Positions 23,710 to 31,497 of a DNA stretch of 33,350 nucleotides are shown here, one piece after another. The notes below the pieces were generated by a model that was not told the origin of the DNA, did no database searches, and was given only the letters and a program-made list of their open reading frames with translations. This stretch comes from Oscillospiraceae bacterium (GTDB taxonomy: Bacteria; Bacillota; Clostridia; Oscillospirales; Oscillospiraceae), in NCBI GenBank assembly GCA_902791215.1, contig CADAUZ010000039.1, positions 1 to 33,350 on the forward strand, in the 5' to 3' direction. Each line of letters starts with the position of its first letter. Within the stretch, counting starts at the first letter, position 1. Made by a program: the position numbers and the translations under genes.

Positions 23710-23757
23710 GGCAAACGCTCCGAACCATCCGGCTCGGAGCGTTTGCCTTTATTTTTC
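23710..23757 (+). terminator. Strong terminator at the integrase 3' end
   Basis: GGCAAACGCTCCGA and TCGGAGCGTTTGCC form a perfect 14-bp stem with a ten-base loop and the tail TTTATTTTT on the plus strand. It stops rightward transcription at the integrase stop codon and may mark the edge of the integrated element. Confidence 0.8.
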
Positions 23758-24976
23758 ATATCGCGGCACTGTCTGCGGGGATCAGTCCAAAAGCGGCATT
23801 CACAATGCTGCTGAGCTGATCCGGCTGGTTGTACTTGACCTTGGCATAGATGTCCATGGTGATCTTGCTGTTCTTATGCCCGGCCAGATACTGCACGGTC
23901 TTTGGATCAACATTGGCGGAGATGAGGTTCGTGATGTAGGTATGCCTCAGTTGATGGGGATGCACATCGAAATCCAGACTGTAGATCACCTTGTTGTTGT
24001 GCGGCGCGGCTTCCCCAAGAACCGGATGGAGCACATGCTTGATCCGCTGGCCGTTGACATAGCGGTAATAGACGCGCTCTTTCGCGGTTCTTGTCTCGAT
24101 GTATGTCCATAGCCGCTTGAACTGGGTATAGGACAAGGGGCCGCCCTCGCAGTTTGCCACAACAAAGTCCGAATGCGATTTGGTCTTCGCTTCCTGCAGG
24201 CATTCCACCATCGGCGGAGGCAGCGGGACCTTGCGCCGAGCCGAGTTTGTCTTCAAATCCGTCAGGATGATCGGACGGTTATGTTCCGTGTGCCACGCCC
24301 TTTCAACAGACAGATAAGGCGTTTCACTATCCAGATGCACACAGTCCCATTGAAGTCCGAGAATTTCCTCTCTGCGAAGCCCGCAGTACAGTCCCAGCAT
24401 CACAAACACATAGGGCGGCAAGCCCTTCACCGCATCGAGCAGGCGTCTGGTCTGGTCATCCGTCAGCGGGTCGATCTCTTTCTTTGCCTTCCCGCCCTTG
24501 CAGGGAATGCGCCGGGTGGGATTTTCTTTCAGCAGATGATTGTCCTCCGCTGATAAGAAGATGCACTTGAAAAGCGTCACGACCGCGTGATAGACGGAGC
24601 TGGACTTTTTGGAGACGGGGACAAGCGCGAGCTTGATATCATCCGGCGTCACATCAGCCATATACATATGGCCCAGCGGCTTGATGATGTAATTCTTGAC
24701 CTTGGATCTGTAGTCAATCATGGTTGTTTCCCGCACCTGCGCTGACTGCATCAGCAGCCACTTCTCCGCATACTCCTTCACAGTCGGACTCTTCCGGCGA
24801 AAGCAGGCGCTTTCGATTTGACGCTGGGCGTCCTCTACCTTTTCATAGAGTTCCTCCCGCGTCTTGGCGTAGAGCGCGACGCGCTTGCCGTCACTGTCGA
24901 CAATTCTGGTTCGATAGTATTCAGTGCCGTTCATAACGACAGTCCCATAGTTGGGGATAATTCTTTTTCTCGCCAT
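23756..24976 (-). CDS. Tyrosine-type site-specific integrase
   Basis: This recombinase integrates and excises a mobile element. The 406-residue protein has an N-terminal arm-binding domain (about 1-60, basic, NGTEYYRTRIVDSDGKR), a SAM-like core-binding domain (about 62-165) and the catalytic domain. The catalytic residues are R201 (GLRREE), H341 and R344 (HQLRH), H367 (AGHKNS) and the nucleophile Y377 (MDIYAKV), so it appears active. The start at 24976 has GGAGGG 7 bases upstream; the ATG at 24991 adds five residues over the Shine-Dalgarno. A strong terminator lies at its stop codon; no tRNA gene is seen next to it. Confidence 0.93.
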   Translation of the reverse strand: MARKRIIPNYGTVVMNGTEYYRTRIVDSDGKRVALYAKTREELYEKVEDAQRQIESACFRRKSPTVKEYAEKWLLMQSAQVRETTMIDYRSKVKNYIIKPLGHMYMADVTPDDIKLALVPVSKKSSSVYHAVVTLFKCIFLSAEDNHLLKENPTRRIPCKGGKAKKEIDPLTDDQTRRLLDAVKGLPPYVFVMLGLYCGLRREEILGLQWDCVHLDSETPYLSVERAWHTEHNRPIILTDLKTNSARRKVPLPPPMVECLQEAKTKSHSDFVVANCEGGPLSYTQFKRLWTYIETRTAKERVYYRYVNGQRIKHVLHPVLGEAAPHNNKVIYSLDFDVHPHQLRHTYITNLISANVDPKTVQYLAGHKNSKITMDIYAKVKYNQPDQLSSIVNAAFGLIPADSAAI

Positions 24977-25064
24977 TTTCGTTCCCTCCATCGTTGATTC
25001 TTCAGCGCTGATGCTTCATTTGTATCAGAAGATCAGATTTCTTGCAATGATATCGACCGGCTTT

Positions 25065-25286
25065 TCAAACTCGCCGCTTGCGATAAGTCATCACATTTTC
25101 CCTCGGCTTTGCGCGATGCGTAGACCGGGCAATATACTCCTGAATGCCTGACTCCGTAAAGTAGACGCAGCCGTTCTCTACATACTGAACATACGAGATC
25201 AGGCCGCTGCTTCTCGCCAGATCAAGGGTGGGGAGGCTGATCCCCAGGAGCTTTGCTGCTTCTTTTCGAGAAAACAGTTTTTCCAT
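25065..25286 (-). CDS. Excisionase-like helix-turn-helix protein
   Basis: A 73-residue protein with a MerR/excisionase-type winged helix: LFSRKEAAKLLGISLPTLDLARSSGLI (residues about 4-30), then a wing and YFTESGIQEYIARS. Proteins of this kind sit next to tyrosine integrases and direct excision of the element. It is 88 bases upstream of the integrase on the same strand, supporting that role. GGAGG stands 6 bases before the ATG. A candidate -10 TATAAT lies at 25363-25368, minus strand. Confidence 0.8.
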   Translation of the reverse strand: MEKLFSRKEAAKLLGISLPTLDLARSSGLISYVQYVENGCVYFTESGIQEYIARSTHRAKPRENVMTYRKRRV

Positions 25287-25807
25287 GTCAGCCTCCTGTC
25301 CGGCATTCAGAGGAGTTTTGAACAACCATAGAAGAAAACATTGTTTGAGAAAAAAGAAACGAATTATACATATTAACTCCATTCTTCATACAAAAGCAAC
25401 GATACGCCGCCCCTGTATATATCGTCATATTTGCCACGCACCCTGACGCGGGAATGTTAAAGGCCGTCTGCGGTTCAGACTGTCATAGCACCGAAGCACC
25501 GCTGCCGGAAAACGGCTGGCGTATGCCTCCGTACTGCCCCTCTAGTCCGTGGGAGCGCGTGAGCAAGTTTCATGATCCCCTGCGCTGTCATGGCGCACCG
25601 GTTTACCACAACCGGGTCTAAGGCTCCGTGGGTCGCTCCGGCATCCTGGATGCCATCGTTGCGTCGTGCCTTATGTCGCTATCACGCAGGTTTTGTGCCT
25701 TTAACACTGTGTATTCGGTTTTCAAGCTGCAAACAAGTCGGACCGAAAAGATCCTCTCACCCATAACCGTTTTTCGAGGCCATTTTATAAGGTTTTTCAT
25801 AAAAAGT
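25287..25807. other. Gene-free, hairpin-rich stretch between excisionase and sigma factor genes
   Basis: No convincing gene lies here; the open frames on both strands lack ribosome-binding sites. Short perfect hairpins are frequent: GTCTG-CGGTT-CAGAC (25466-25480), GCCG/CGGC (25504-25516), ACCGGTT/AACCGGGT (25597-25617, one bulge) and GGCATCC/GGATGCC (25640-25654). The order integrase, excisionase, long spacer, sigma factor is common in Clostridia integrative elements, so the spacer may hold a structured RNA, an origin of transfer or attachment-arm sites. I cannot tell which. Confidence 0.5.
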
Positions 25808-26287
25808 TTACAACTTCCCGCAAAAATATTTTTTGGCTTTTTCTATAGCGTTCGTCAGACTCTGCGAAATTGCCGGCTGGCTCGTGTTTTCTAACCTGGC
25901 GATCTGTTCTTCGGATAAATCTTCGTCATAGAACATCATGAGGCGCCGGTACTCCTTGTTCGTCAGAATCCTGCGAAGCTTGCGAACTACCTCAAGATAT
26001 AACGCATGAATCCGTTCACGCTCAGCTTTTTCCTGCTCCTCATGTTCGGTGCTGAGTACGGCTTCATATCTTCCCAGGCTCACTGTGTGATCCTTATAGC
26101 CACGATCGCCGCGATGAATCTCATGATAGGATTCATCGGACACCTGCTTCCAGTGAATGAATGTGTCAAACGATTCAAACTGCTCTGCCGTCATGCGCTT
26201 GAGATTCTTCTTGACGTCCAATGAGACAATAGCGTCGGGGTCTGCCTGGTTGCGTGTGTAGTCGTCTCGCATTACTGGGTTGAACAC
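25808..26287 (-). CDS. Short sigma-70-family factor of an integrative element
   Basis: The 159-residue protein has a sigma region-4 helix-turn-helix at its C-terminus: LTNKEYRRLMMFYDEDLSEEQIARLENTSQPAISQSLTNAIEKAKKYF (in pieces, residues about 105-155). Region 2, needed for -10 recognition and melting, is not recognisable, and residues 30-100 are charged and probably helical. Short factors like this occur in conjugative transposons near xis/int and may act as activators. It starts with GTG at 26287, with GGAGG 7-8 bases upstream. An IS110 element lies just upstream. Confidence 0.8.
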   Translation of the reverse strand: MFNPVMRDDYTRNQADPDAIVSLDVKKNLKRMTAEQFESFDTFIHWKQVSDESYHEIHRGDRGYKDHTVSLGRYEAVLSTEHEEQEKAERERIHALYLEVVRKLRRILTNKEYRRLMMFYDEDLSEEQIARLENTSQPAISQSLTNAIEKAKKYFCGKL

Positions 26288-26322
26288 TTCGATACCTCCT
26301 ACTACAATGTATTTGGTCGATG

Positions 26323-26343
26323 TTCTTGACCGCCAGTCAAGAA
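26323..26343. promoter_or_regulatory. Perfect inverted repeat upstream of the sigma factor gene
   Basis: TTCTTGAC-CGCCA-GTCAAGAA is an 8-bp perfect palindrome 36 bases before the GTG start. It has the form of an operator. It contains a TTGAC -35-like word on each strand, but I could not find a well-placed -10. Confidence 0.5.
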
Positions 26344-26367
26344 ATCGTCCATCTTGTTGCTTAAGCT

Positions 26368-26567
26368 GTTAGAATGGGGATGCAACCGGTCTGGCCGATA
26401 CCTCCAAGGACTCCCGTCCGTGATTAAGTCTGCTAACCGGCTCCTCATTCGCAGCGTTCGTTTTACGCAGGTTGAACCGCGTGTTCGTGTGAATCACCCA
26501 GTAGATTGAATAGGCAATGAGAGAAGTCGATCTCGGCCGTTGCAATTCATTCAAAGGAGATAGTTTC
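26368..26567 (+). ncRNA. Candidate bridge-RNA region of the IS110 element
   Basis: IS110-group elements encode, in their non-coding left end, a bridge RNA with two guide loops that pick target and donor DNA. Here about 200 bases before the transposase have no gene. Possible stems: CCGGT (26386-26390) with ACCGG (about 26436-26440) around a 45-base loop; GCGT/ACGC (26454-26467); TTGC/GCAA (26357-26384). I could not match guide segments to the flanks, so only the location and size argue for it. Confidence 0.4.
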
Positions 26568-27785
26568 ATGAACGCAGTTGGTATCGATGTTTCCAAAGGC
26601 AAGAGCACTGTCACGATTCGCCAGCCGGGCGATGTAGTTGTCCTGGCGCCACGGGATTACCGTCACACACAATCCTCCATCAATGATCTCATCACCACCA
26701 TCAAATGCTTGGAGGGTGAGACAAAGGTTTGTATGGAGCATACCGGCAGATACTATGAGCCGATGGCATCCTGGCTCTCGGCAGCAGGAATTTTCGTCAG
26801 CGCCGTCAATCCCTGGCTCATCAAGGATTTTGGAAACGAATCCATTCGCACACCGAAGACGGACAAAGCCGATGCAAAGAAAATTGCACGTTTTGCTCTT
26901 GACCGCTGGGCGAAATTGCCGCAATATAGTCGTATGGATGAATTACGAAACCAACTGAAAACCATGAATCGGCAATTCGGCTTCTACATGGATCAGAAGA
27001 CCGCTATGAAGAACAATCTCATTGCGCTTCTCGACCAGACGTTCCCCGGAGCCAACTGCTTCTTCGACAGCCCTGCCCGCAGTGACGGCAGCCAAAAATG
27101 GGTGGATTTTGTCTACACCTACTGGCATGTGGATTGCGTTCGCAGCAAATCCCTTGAAGCCTTCACTGAGCACTATAAAAACTGGTGCAAGCGGAAGGGC
27201 TACAATTTCAGTGCCGCCAAGGCAGAAGAAGTCTATCTCGCAGCCGCCGATCTCATCGCTGTATTCCCCAAGGATGACTACACCAAGCTGCTGATCCGTC
27301 AGGCCGTTGCCATGCTTAATATTGCCTCCGAAACGGTGGAAACGCTTCGGATTAAGATGGATCAGACGGCGTCTCAGCTCCCAGAGTATCCTGTCGTCAT
27401 GGAGATGGACGGCGTCGGTGCCACGCTGGGGCCGCAGCTCATTGCTGAGATCGGGGATGTTACTCGCTTTAAGCACAGAGGGGCTCTGACGGCCTTTGCC
27501 GGTGTAGATCCTCGTGCGAATGAATCCGGAGATTACAAGCGCGTGAGCAACCCCACGTCGAAGAAAGGCTCGCCTCATCTGCGAAAAACGCTCTTCCAGA
27601 TCATGGACGGTCTTATCCAGCGTTCTCCTGCAGATAACCCTGTCTATGCCTTCATGGACAAGAAACGAGCACAGGGCAAGCCTTACTACGTCTACATGAC
27701 TGCCGGAGCCAACAAGTTCTTGCGAATCTACTACGGAAAGGTGAATGCTTACCTGTCTCCAACTGAGGGAGCAGAAGATTCCTAA
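26568..27785 (+). CDS. IS110-family transposase (DEDD / serine type)
   Basis: The 405-residue protein has the two IS110 domains. The RuvC-like DEDD domain is N-terminal: GIDVSKGK with the first Asp (D6), CMEHTGRYYEPMA with the Glu, and TPKTDKADAKKIARFA with the closing aspartates. A helical linker follows (about 120-290). The C-terminal Tnp_20 domain has MDGVGATLGPQLIAEIGD, FAGVDPRANESG and KKGSPHLRKTLF; the serine in GSPHLRK is the likely nucleophile. The ATG has AAAGGAGA at 26554-26561. It appears complete and possibly active. Confidence 0.93.
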   Translation: MNAVGIDVSKGKSTVTIRQPGDVVVLAPRDYRHTQSSINDLITTIKCLEGETKVCMEHTGRYYEPMASWLSAAGIFVSAVNPWLIKDFGNESIRTPKTDKADAKKIARFALDRWAKLPQYSRMDELRNQLKTMNRQFGFYMDQKTAMKNNLIALLDQTFPGANCFFDSPARSDGSQKWVDFVYTYWHVDCVRSKSLEAFTEHYKNWCKRKGYNFSAAKAEEVYLAAADLIAVFPKDDYTKLLIRQAVAMLNIASETVETLRIKMDQTASQLPEYPVVMEMDGVGATLGPQLIAEIGDVTRFKHRGALTAFAGVDPRANESGDYKRVSNPTSKKGSPHLRKTLFQIMDGLIQRSPADNPVYAFMDKKRAQGKPYYVYMTAGANKFLRIYYGKVNAYLSPTEGAEDS

Positions 27786-27805
27786 GCTTATTACCATTCC
27801 TTTTC

Positions 27806-27835
27806 AGGCCAGCGTTCTGCGGTGGCCTTCTTTTC
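27806..27835 (+). terminator. Terminator-like hairpin after the IS110 transposase
   Basis: AGGCCA and TGGCCT enclose a short loop with further GC pairing and are followed by TCTTTTC, 20 bases after the transposase stop. Confidence 0.5.
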
Positions 27836-27912
27836 ATGCCCGCTTTTCAACCTGCATGGACTTCACATTTTTCTGCAATTTCCTCTTGACTTTTTATTTG
27901 CAGACTTGATAA

Positions 27913-27970
27913 ACAAAAAAAGAGGCTGCCGGTAGATAGACTTTTCCTGTCTAACCTACCGGCAGCCTCT
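27913..27970 (-). terminator. Terminator of the LexA / zinc-ribbon operon
   Basis: AGAGGCTGCCGGTAG and CTACCGGCAGCCTCT form a perfect 15-bp stem, with an extra AGAC/GTCT pairing inside; on the minus strand it runs into TTTTTTGTTT. The other bases between 27836 and 28089 show nothing I recognise. Confidence 0.85.
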
Positions 27971-28089
27971 CAGAATACCTGGACAAACTGTCGGGAAACG
28001 GGTATATGACCTCTGTAAGGATTTACGCAATAGCGCTGTTTCAGCCCGACCTTACCTTCTGTATACCTCTTATGAACTTTTACGCGGAA

Positions 28090-28302
28090 TCAAAAGCAAA
28101 CTGCTCCCATCCCGGAATCTACAATATATTCATCCTCCGGCAGATAAACAAGGACCTCTTCCTTGCGCCGCGATTTTATCTTGCTGAAGATCTTCACGCC
28201 ACAGGCGGAACAAGTAAACCGCGCGGTATGATCCTCCAGTCTGACACTATGAAGTAATCTGCCGCAATTGTAGCAATACCGCATCGTAGGAATGTAATCC
28301 AC
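28090..28302 (-). CDS. Small zinc-ribbon protein
   Basis: A 70-residue protein with two CxxC knuckles, CYNCG and CSACG, 20 residues apart, making a likely zinc ribbon in its first half. The second half is basic, then acidic (KSRRKEEVLVYLPEDEY). The start is GTG at 28302 with GGAG nine bases upstream; the in-frame ATG at 28284 lacks a Shine-Dalgarno. It follows the LexA-like gene and the unknown protein on the same strand and ends before a strong terminator, so it is probably the last gene of that operon. Function unknown. Confidence 0.7.
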   Translation of the reverse strand: MDYIPTMRYCYNCGRLLHSVRLEDHTARFTCSACGVKIFSKIKSRRKEEVLVYLPEDEYIVDSGMGAVCF

Positions 28303-28342
28303 TTTTCTCTTCTCCTTGTAATTCAGGCCTTGCGTCGTATTT

Positions 28343-28621
28343 CTACGGGCGCTGGGCTTTGTAATACTGTTTGATTGAAAACCAGGTGTTGGTACTGTAT
28401 TCGTAGTACAGCTTCTTCTCCCGCCCGCGAATGATCGCTGTATACTCGAAGGGCTCTTTGCATCGCACTTCGCAGGGGATGAAAGGCCGCTGCCCGATGA
28501 TTCTGCTGACCGGGTACTGGCGGGCCTTGTAGGTGACGCGCTGAGGAATCAGAGTGCCGTCGCTCTTGAATCTCACGTCAACGTCAAGATTGATCCGCTG
28601 ATACTGAACTTCTCCAGCCAT
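28343..28621 (-). CDS. Unknown protein in the LexA-like operon
   Basis: A 92-residue basic protein I do not recognise for certain. The order VDVRFKSDGTLIPQRVTYKARQYPVSRIIGQRP recalls small domains found next to Y-family polymerase genes (DUF6504 type), which would suit the neighbouring LexA homologue, but this is only a resemblance. GAGGTG at 28628-28634 suits the ATG at 28621; a GTG at 28630 overlapping the lexA stop is an alternative. Its position suggests translation coupled to the LexA-like gene. Confidence 0.65.
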   Translation of the reverse strand: MAGEVQYQRINLDVDVRFKSDGTLIPQRVTYKARQYPVSRIIGQRPFIPCEVRCKEPFEYTAIIRGREKKLYYEYSTNTWFSIKQYYKAQRP

Positions 28622-28626
28622 TCCGC

Positions 28627-29238
28627 TCACCTCGCCCCCTTGAGGATGTTCACGACAACACCTTGGATGATGCAGTTGTCCGCATCCACGATAATATCCT
28701 TCAGCCGCTCGTTTTCCGGGTGCAGCCGGATCGTGCCGTCTGATTGTGGACGAAAGCGTTTCAGCGTGGCTTCGTCATCCACCAGTGCAACGACCATCTC
28801 ATTATAGTCGGCGGTAGGCTGCTGACGAATCTGAACGATGTCCCCATCGTCGATCCCCGCACCGATCATCGAGTCGCCGCTGGCCCGGAGAAGGAAGAAG
28901 TCTCCTCGCCCGAACAGAGACACCGGCAACTTCACATATTCTTCGATGTTCTCCTCGGCATATTTCGGGATGCCGCAGGAGACCCGGCCCAGCACCGGCA
29001 CACGGACAAAGGCGTTTTTGTCTGCCTTGCCCTTTTTCGTCGTGATCGTCCGTTGACCACCATCATAATCGATCATCCCGTGTTCGCGCATATGGGAGAT
29101 ATACTTGCAAATTGTCCCGACAGACAGCCCGATGCCGGCCGCGATCTCTGCCATTGTGGGGATAATGCCGGTTGCGTCCCTGTAGTCATCTATAAACGCG
29201 ACAATTGCCTGCATATGCTCCGGCTTCTTGTACTGCAT
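28627..29238 (-). CDS. LexA-like self-cleaving repressor
   Basis: A 203-residue S24-family repressor. Residues 1-65 are a LexA-type winged helix (TMAEIAAGIGLSVGTICKYISHM). The peptidase part has the Ser-Lys dyad S123 (ASGDSM) and K160 (EATLKRF). The cleavage site is probably C88-G89 in GRVSCGIP, Cys-Gly as in UmuD and not the Ala-Gly usual for LexA. Such proteins are triggered by RecA filaments after DNA damage. It could be the host LexA, but its place in the mobile region suggests an element-borne one. The ATG at 29238 has GAGGAG 7 bases upstream. Confidence 0.88.
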   Translation of the reverse strand: MQYKKPEHMQAIVAFIDDYRDATGIIPTMAEIAAGIGLSVGTICKYISHMREHGMIDYDGGQRTITTKKGKADKNAFVRVPVLGRVSCGIPKYAEENIEEYVKLPVSLFGRGDFFLLRASGDSMIGAGIDDGDIVQIRQQPTADYNEMVVALVDDEATLKRFRPQSDGTIRLHPENERLKDIIVDADNCIIQGVVVNILKGAR

Positions 29239-29262
29239 GGAATCACTCCTCGTTTTCAAAAG

Positions 29263-29278
29263 AGAAAAGCGCTTTTCT
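29263..29278. promoter_or_regulatory. Probable operator of the LexA-like gene
   Basis: AGAAAAGCGCTTTTCT is a perfect 16-base palindrome between the promoter and the Shine-Dalgarno of the LexA-like gene. It differs from the Gram-positive SOS box (GAAC-N4-GTTC), so if it is the autoregulatory site the repressor has another specificity. Confidence 0.55.
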
Positions 29279-29290
29279 GTTTACAACGAA

Positions 29291-29318
29291 AGTATAACAC
29301 TTGGTTTCAAAAAAGCAA
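29291..29318 (-). promoter_or_regulatory. Promoter of the LexA-like operon
   Basis: TTGCTT (minus strand, 29313-29318) and TATACT (29291-29296) are 16 bases apart, about 50 bases upstream of the start codon. Confidence 0.55.
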
Positions 29319-29333
29319 CAAAAATTTCCGTTC

Positions 29334-29367
29334 AAAAAGGGACGTGGTGCAATTTTGCATCACGTCC
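29334..29367 (-). terminator. Terminator of the XRE-WYL operon
   Basis: GGACGTGGTGCA and TGCATCACGTCC pair over 12 positions (one G-U) with an ATTT loop; on the minus strand the hairpin is followed by CTTTTTG. It is 55 bases after the WYL gene. Confidence 0.75.
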
Positions 29368-29421
29368 TCTAAAACAGTACAAAATTTGCTTTGAATTGCA
29401 AAAATCTGAATTGTTATAATG

Positions 29422-30408
29422 CTAAAATTGTTTCGTCAGGCTATTTGCCGCTTCAATGACCATGTCCGCATATCCCTCCAAAACCTCTCGCGGCTCCAGA
29501 ATCCGGACTTTTCCGCCAAAGCCAAATACCCAGCTGTAGAAGATATGGTTGACCGCTGTCTCTGCCGTAACAGAAAACGTGGTCTCATCAATTAAGCCGG
29601 TATCAACATCCTCTCCGAAATGATCCATGATCGCATCCATGACGGAGAAATCGCAGGCCAGCTCCACGATCTTGTGCTCACTGTTGTACATGCGCAGCGA
29701 GGTGGCCCGGTACTCATCCAGATCAAAGTCTTCCGGCTTGGGGACAATGGACTCATCCAAAATCTGAGGTGTGCTTTCGATCCGATCAACACGAAAATTG
29801 GTTATCTTCCCATACCTGCTGTAGTATCCGACAACATAATAAAGATTGTTGTCCATCACAAGAGCATAGGGGTTGAGCGTATATGCCTCTCCTCCGTGCC
29901 GGAGTATCCGTCGTTTGTATTGATCGTGTTCGACGTACCTGAATGAAACCTGCTTTTCCTGAAGAATCGCTCGGATGAGGGTATCGACAATGTAATAGAT
30001 CTTCTCATTGCTTTGCTTCAGGCGCGCATAGTCCCCCGTCAGTTCGAGAAGTGCTTTCCCAGTATTCAGCGGAGCAAGCGTGATAAGCTTCCCAGTCAGC
30101 TCACGGCTTTTCCGTTCGGTGATAAAGTTGGAGGATTGCACGGCATCAATGAGGATTTTCAACTCTGCCGGTTCAAATCTTCTATGCTCGAGATAATAGC
30201 TTGTATTTTTCCCTTTGGAGATACCGATCTCAAATCCAAAATCCGTAAGGGCGTCAACATCCTCTGCAATCCTTGCCCGGTAGGTCTTGATAGAAAAGCG
30301 CTCGTCCAGGAGCTGGAGCAGCTCGTTCGTGGTCAACGGGTGGTCGGCGTCTGTCAGCTCGTATAGGAGCTTGAACAAATAGAGAGGGCGAAGTTTACTG
30401 TTTTCCAT
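29422..30408 (-). CDS. WYL-domain transcriptional regulator
   Basis: A 328-residue cytoplasmic regulator: an N-terminal DeoR-like winged helix (about 1-65, LTTNELLQLLDERFSIKTYRARIAEDVDAL), a WYL ligand-binding domain (about 130-215, ending NLYYVVGYYSRYGKITNFRVDRI) and a C-terminal WCX extension (about 235-325). WYL proteins sense nucleic-acid ligands or small molecules and often control phage-defence or DNA-damage genes. The ATG lies 29 bases after the XRE gene on the same strand, so both are probably one operon. What it controls is unknown; the rightward recombinase/helicase genes are candidates. Confidence 0.88.
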   Translation of the reverse strand: MENSKLRPLYLFKLLYELTDADHPLTTNELLQLLDERFSIKTYRARIAEDVDALTDFGFEIGISKGKNTSYYLEHRRFEPAELKILIDAVQSSNFITERKSRELTGKLITLAPLNTGKALLELTGDYARLKQSNEKIYYIVDTLIRAILQEKQVSFRYVEHDQYKRRILRHGGEAYTLNPYALVMDNNLYYVVGYYSRYGKITNFRVDRIESTPQILDESIVPKPEDFDLDEYRATSLRMYNSEHKIVELACDFSVMDAIMDHFGEDVDTGLIDETTFSVTAETAVNHIFYSWVFGFGGKVRILEPREVLEGYADMVIEAANSLTKQF

Positions 30409-30437
30409 GCGTTGGGATGTCCTTCCAGTCAGAATAT

Positions 30438-30680
30438 TTATTCGTCTTCCGGCTCCACTGAGCGAAACGTCTCATCATCAAAAAAATCATACAGAGAGAT
30501 GCCCAAGCCGTCGCACAGGAGCTTAATCGTGACAATACCTGGATTCTTGCTGTCTCCGTTGATAATGCTTTTCAATGTAGACGGTGGTACTGCGGAGGCA
30601 TTTGCGAGCGCATTCAGCGTTAGCCGATGGTCATCACATAATTTCATAATGCGGTTTGCTACCTTTTGCCTGCTGTTCAT
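30438..30680 (-). CDS. XRE-family repressor-like HTH protein
   Basis: An 80-residue protein, all of it a Cro/C1-type helix-turn-helix: KVANRIMKLCDDHRLTLNALANASAVPPSTLKSIINGDSKNPGIVTIKLLCDGLGISLYDFFDD in sections. The acidic tail (SVEPEDE) is disordered. It is divergent from the rightward recombinase genes and next to twin operators at 30744-30776, which it probably binds. Its AAGGAG Shine-Dalgarno lies in a hairpin abutting the ATG. Confidence 0.88.
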   Translation of the reverse strand: MNSRQKVANRIMKLCDDHRLTLNALANASAVPPSTLKSIINGDSKNPGIVTIKLLCDGLGISLYDFFDDETFRSVEPEDE

Positions 30681-30695
30681 AAGGAGTCGCTCCTT
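30681..30695 (-). promoter_or_regulatory. Hairpin hiding the XRE gene's ribosome-binding site
   Basis: Read on the minus strand the start is AAGGAGCGACTCCTTATG: the Shine-Dalgarno AAGGAG pairs perfectly with CTCCTT that touches the ATG, around a three-base loop. This could hold translation of the repressor low. Confidence 0.5.
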
Positions 30696-30743
30696 TTTCC
30701 TTCAATTAACAGATAAAGGGTAGCATTTTTTTCTTATGTAGAT

Positions 30744-30776
30744 GGACGATATATCGACTTTTTGGACGATATATCG
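30744..30776. promoter_or_regulatory. Twin operators for the XRE repressor
   Basis: GGACGATATATCG occurs at 30744-30756 and again at 30764-30776, exactly 20 bases apart (two helical turns). Each contains the palindrome CGATATATCG. The first overlaps the -35 and the second fills the spacer up to the -10 of the rightward promoter, the placement expected for repression. Confidence 0.75.
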
Positions 30777-30782
30777 TATAGT
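30754..30782 (+). promoter_or_regulatory. Promoter of the rightward recombinase genes
   Basis: TCGACT (30754-30759) and TATAGT (30777-30782) are 17 bases apart, interleaved with the twin operators. A leader of about 130 bases without a clear gene precedes the recombinase start. Confidence 0.6.
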
Positions 30783-30905
30783 GTGGATGTGGTTCGACTG
30801 TCTGATATGATCGGCCACAGATTACTTGAGAAAGGATGGCATCAAAGAAACTCAATCACAAACACATCAAGGTTTCCTCTGATATGATGGTATTTCAAAA
30901 TATGA

Positions 30906-31467
<562 letters not shown>

Positions 31468-31497
31468 AGGGAAATATACGGCATAATCAAGATAAAT

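Larger units (their letters stand above)
26366..27788 (+). mobile_element. IS110-family insertion sequence
   Basis: The element consists of about 200 non-coding bases, one transposase gene and almost no right end. The boundaries are a guess: TAAGCT occurs at 26362-26367 and again at 27783-27788 (where its TAA is the transposase stop), consistent with the small shared core, such as CT, that IS110 elements use and with the lack of terminal inverted repeats. It is inserted upstream of the sigma-factor gene in the opposite orientation. Confidence 0.6.

Noticed and set aside
23184-23755. tRNA gene as integration site next to the integrase
   Set aside because: No cloverleaf, T-loop sequence or CCA end could be found on either strand.
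25628-25894. 88-codon plus-strand open frame
   Set aside because: No ribosome-binding site, overlaps the end of the sigma gene on the other strand, and is part of the hairpin-rich spacer.
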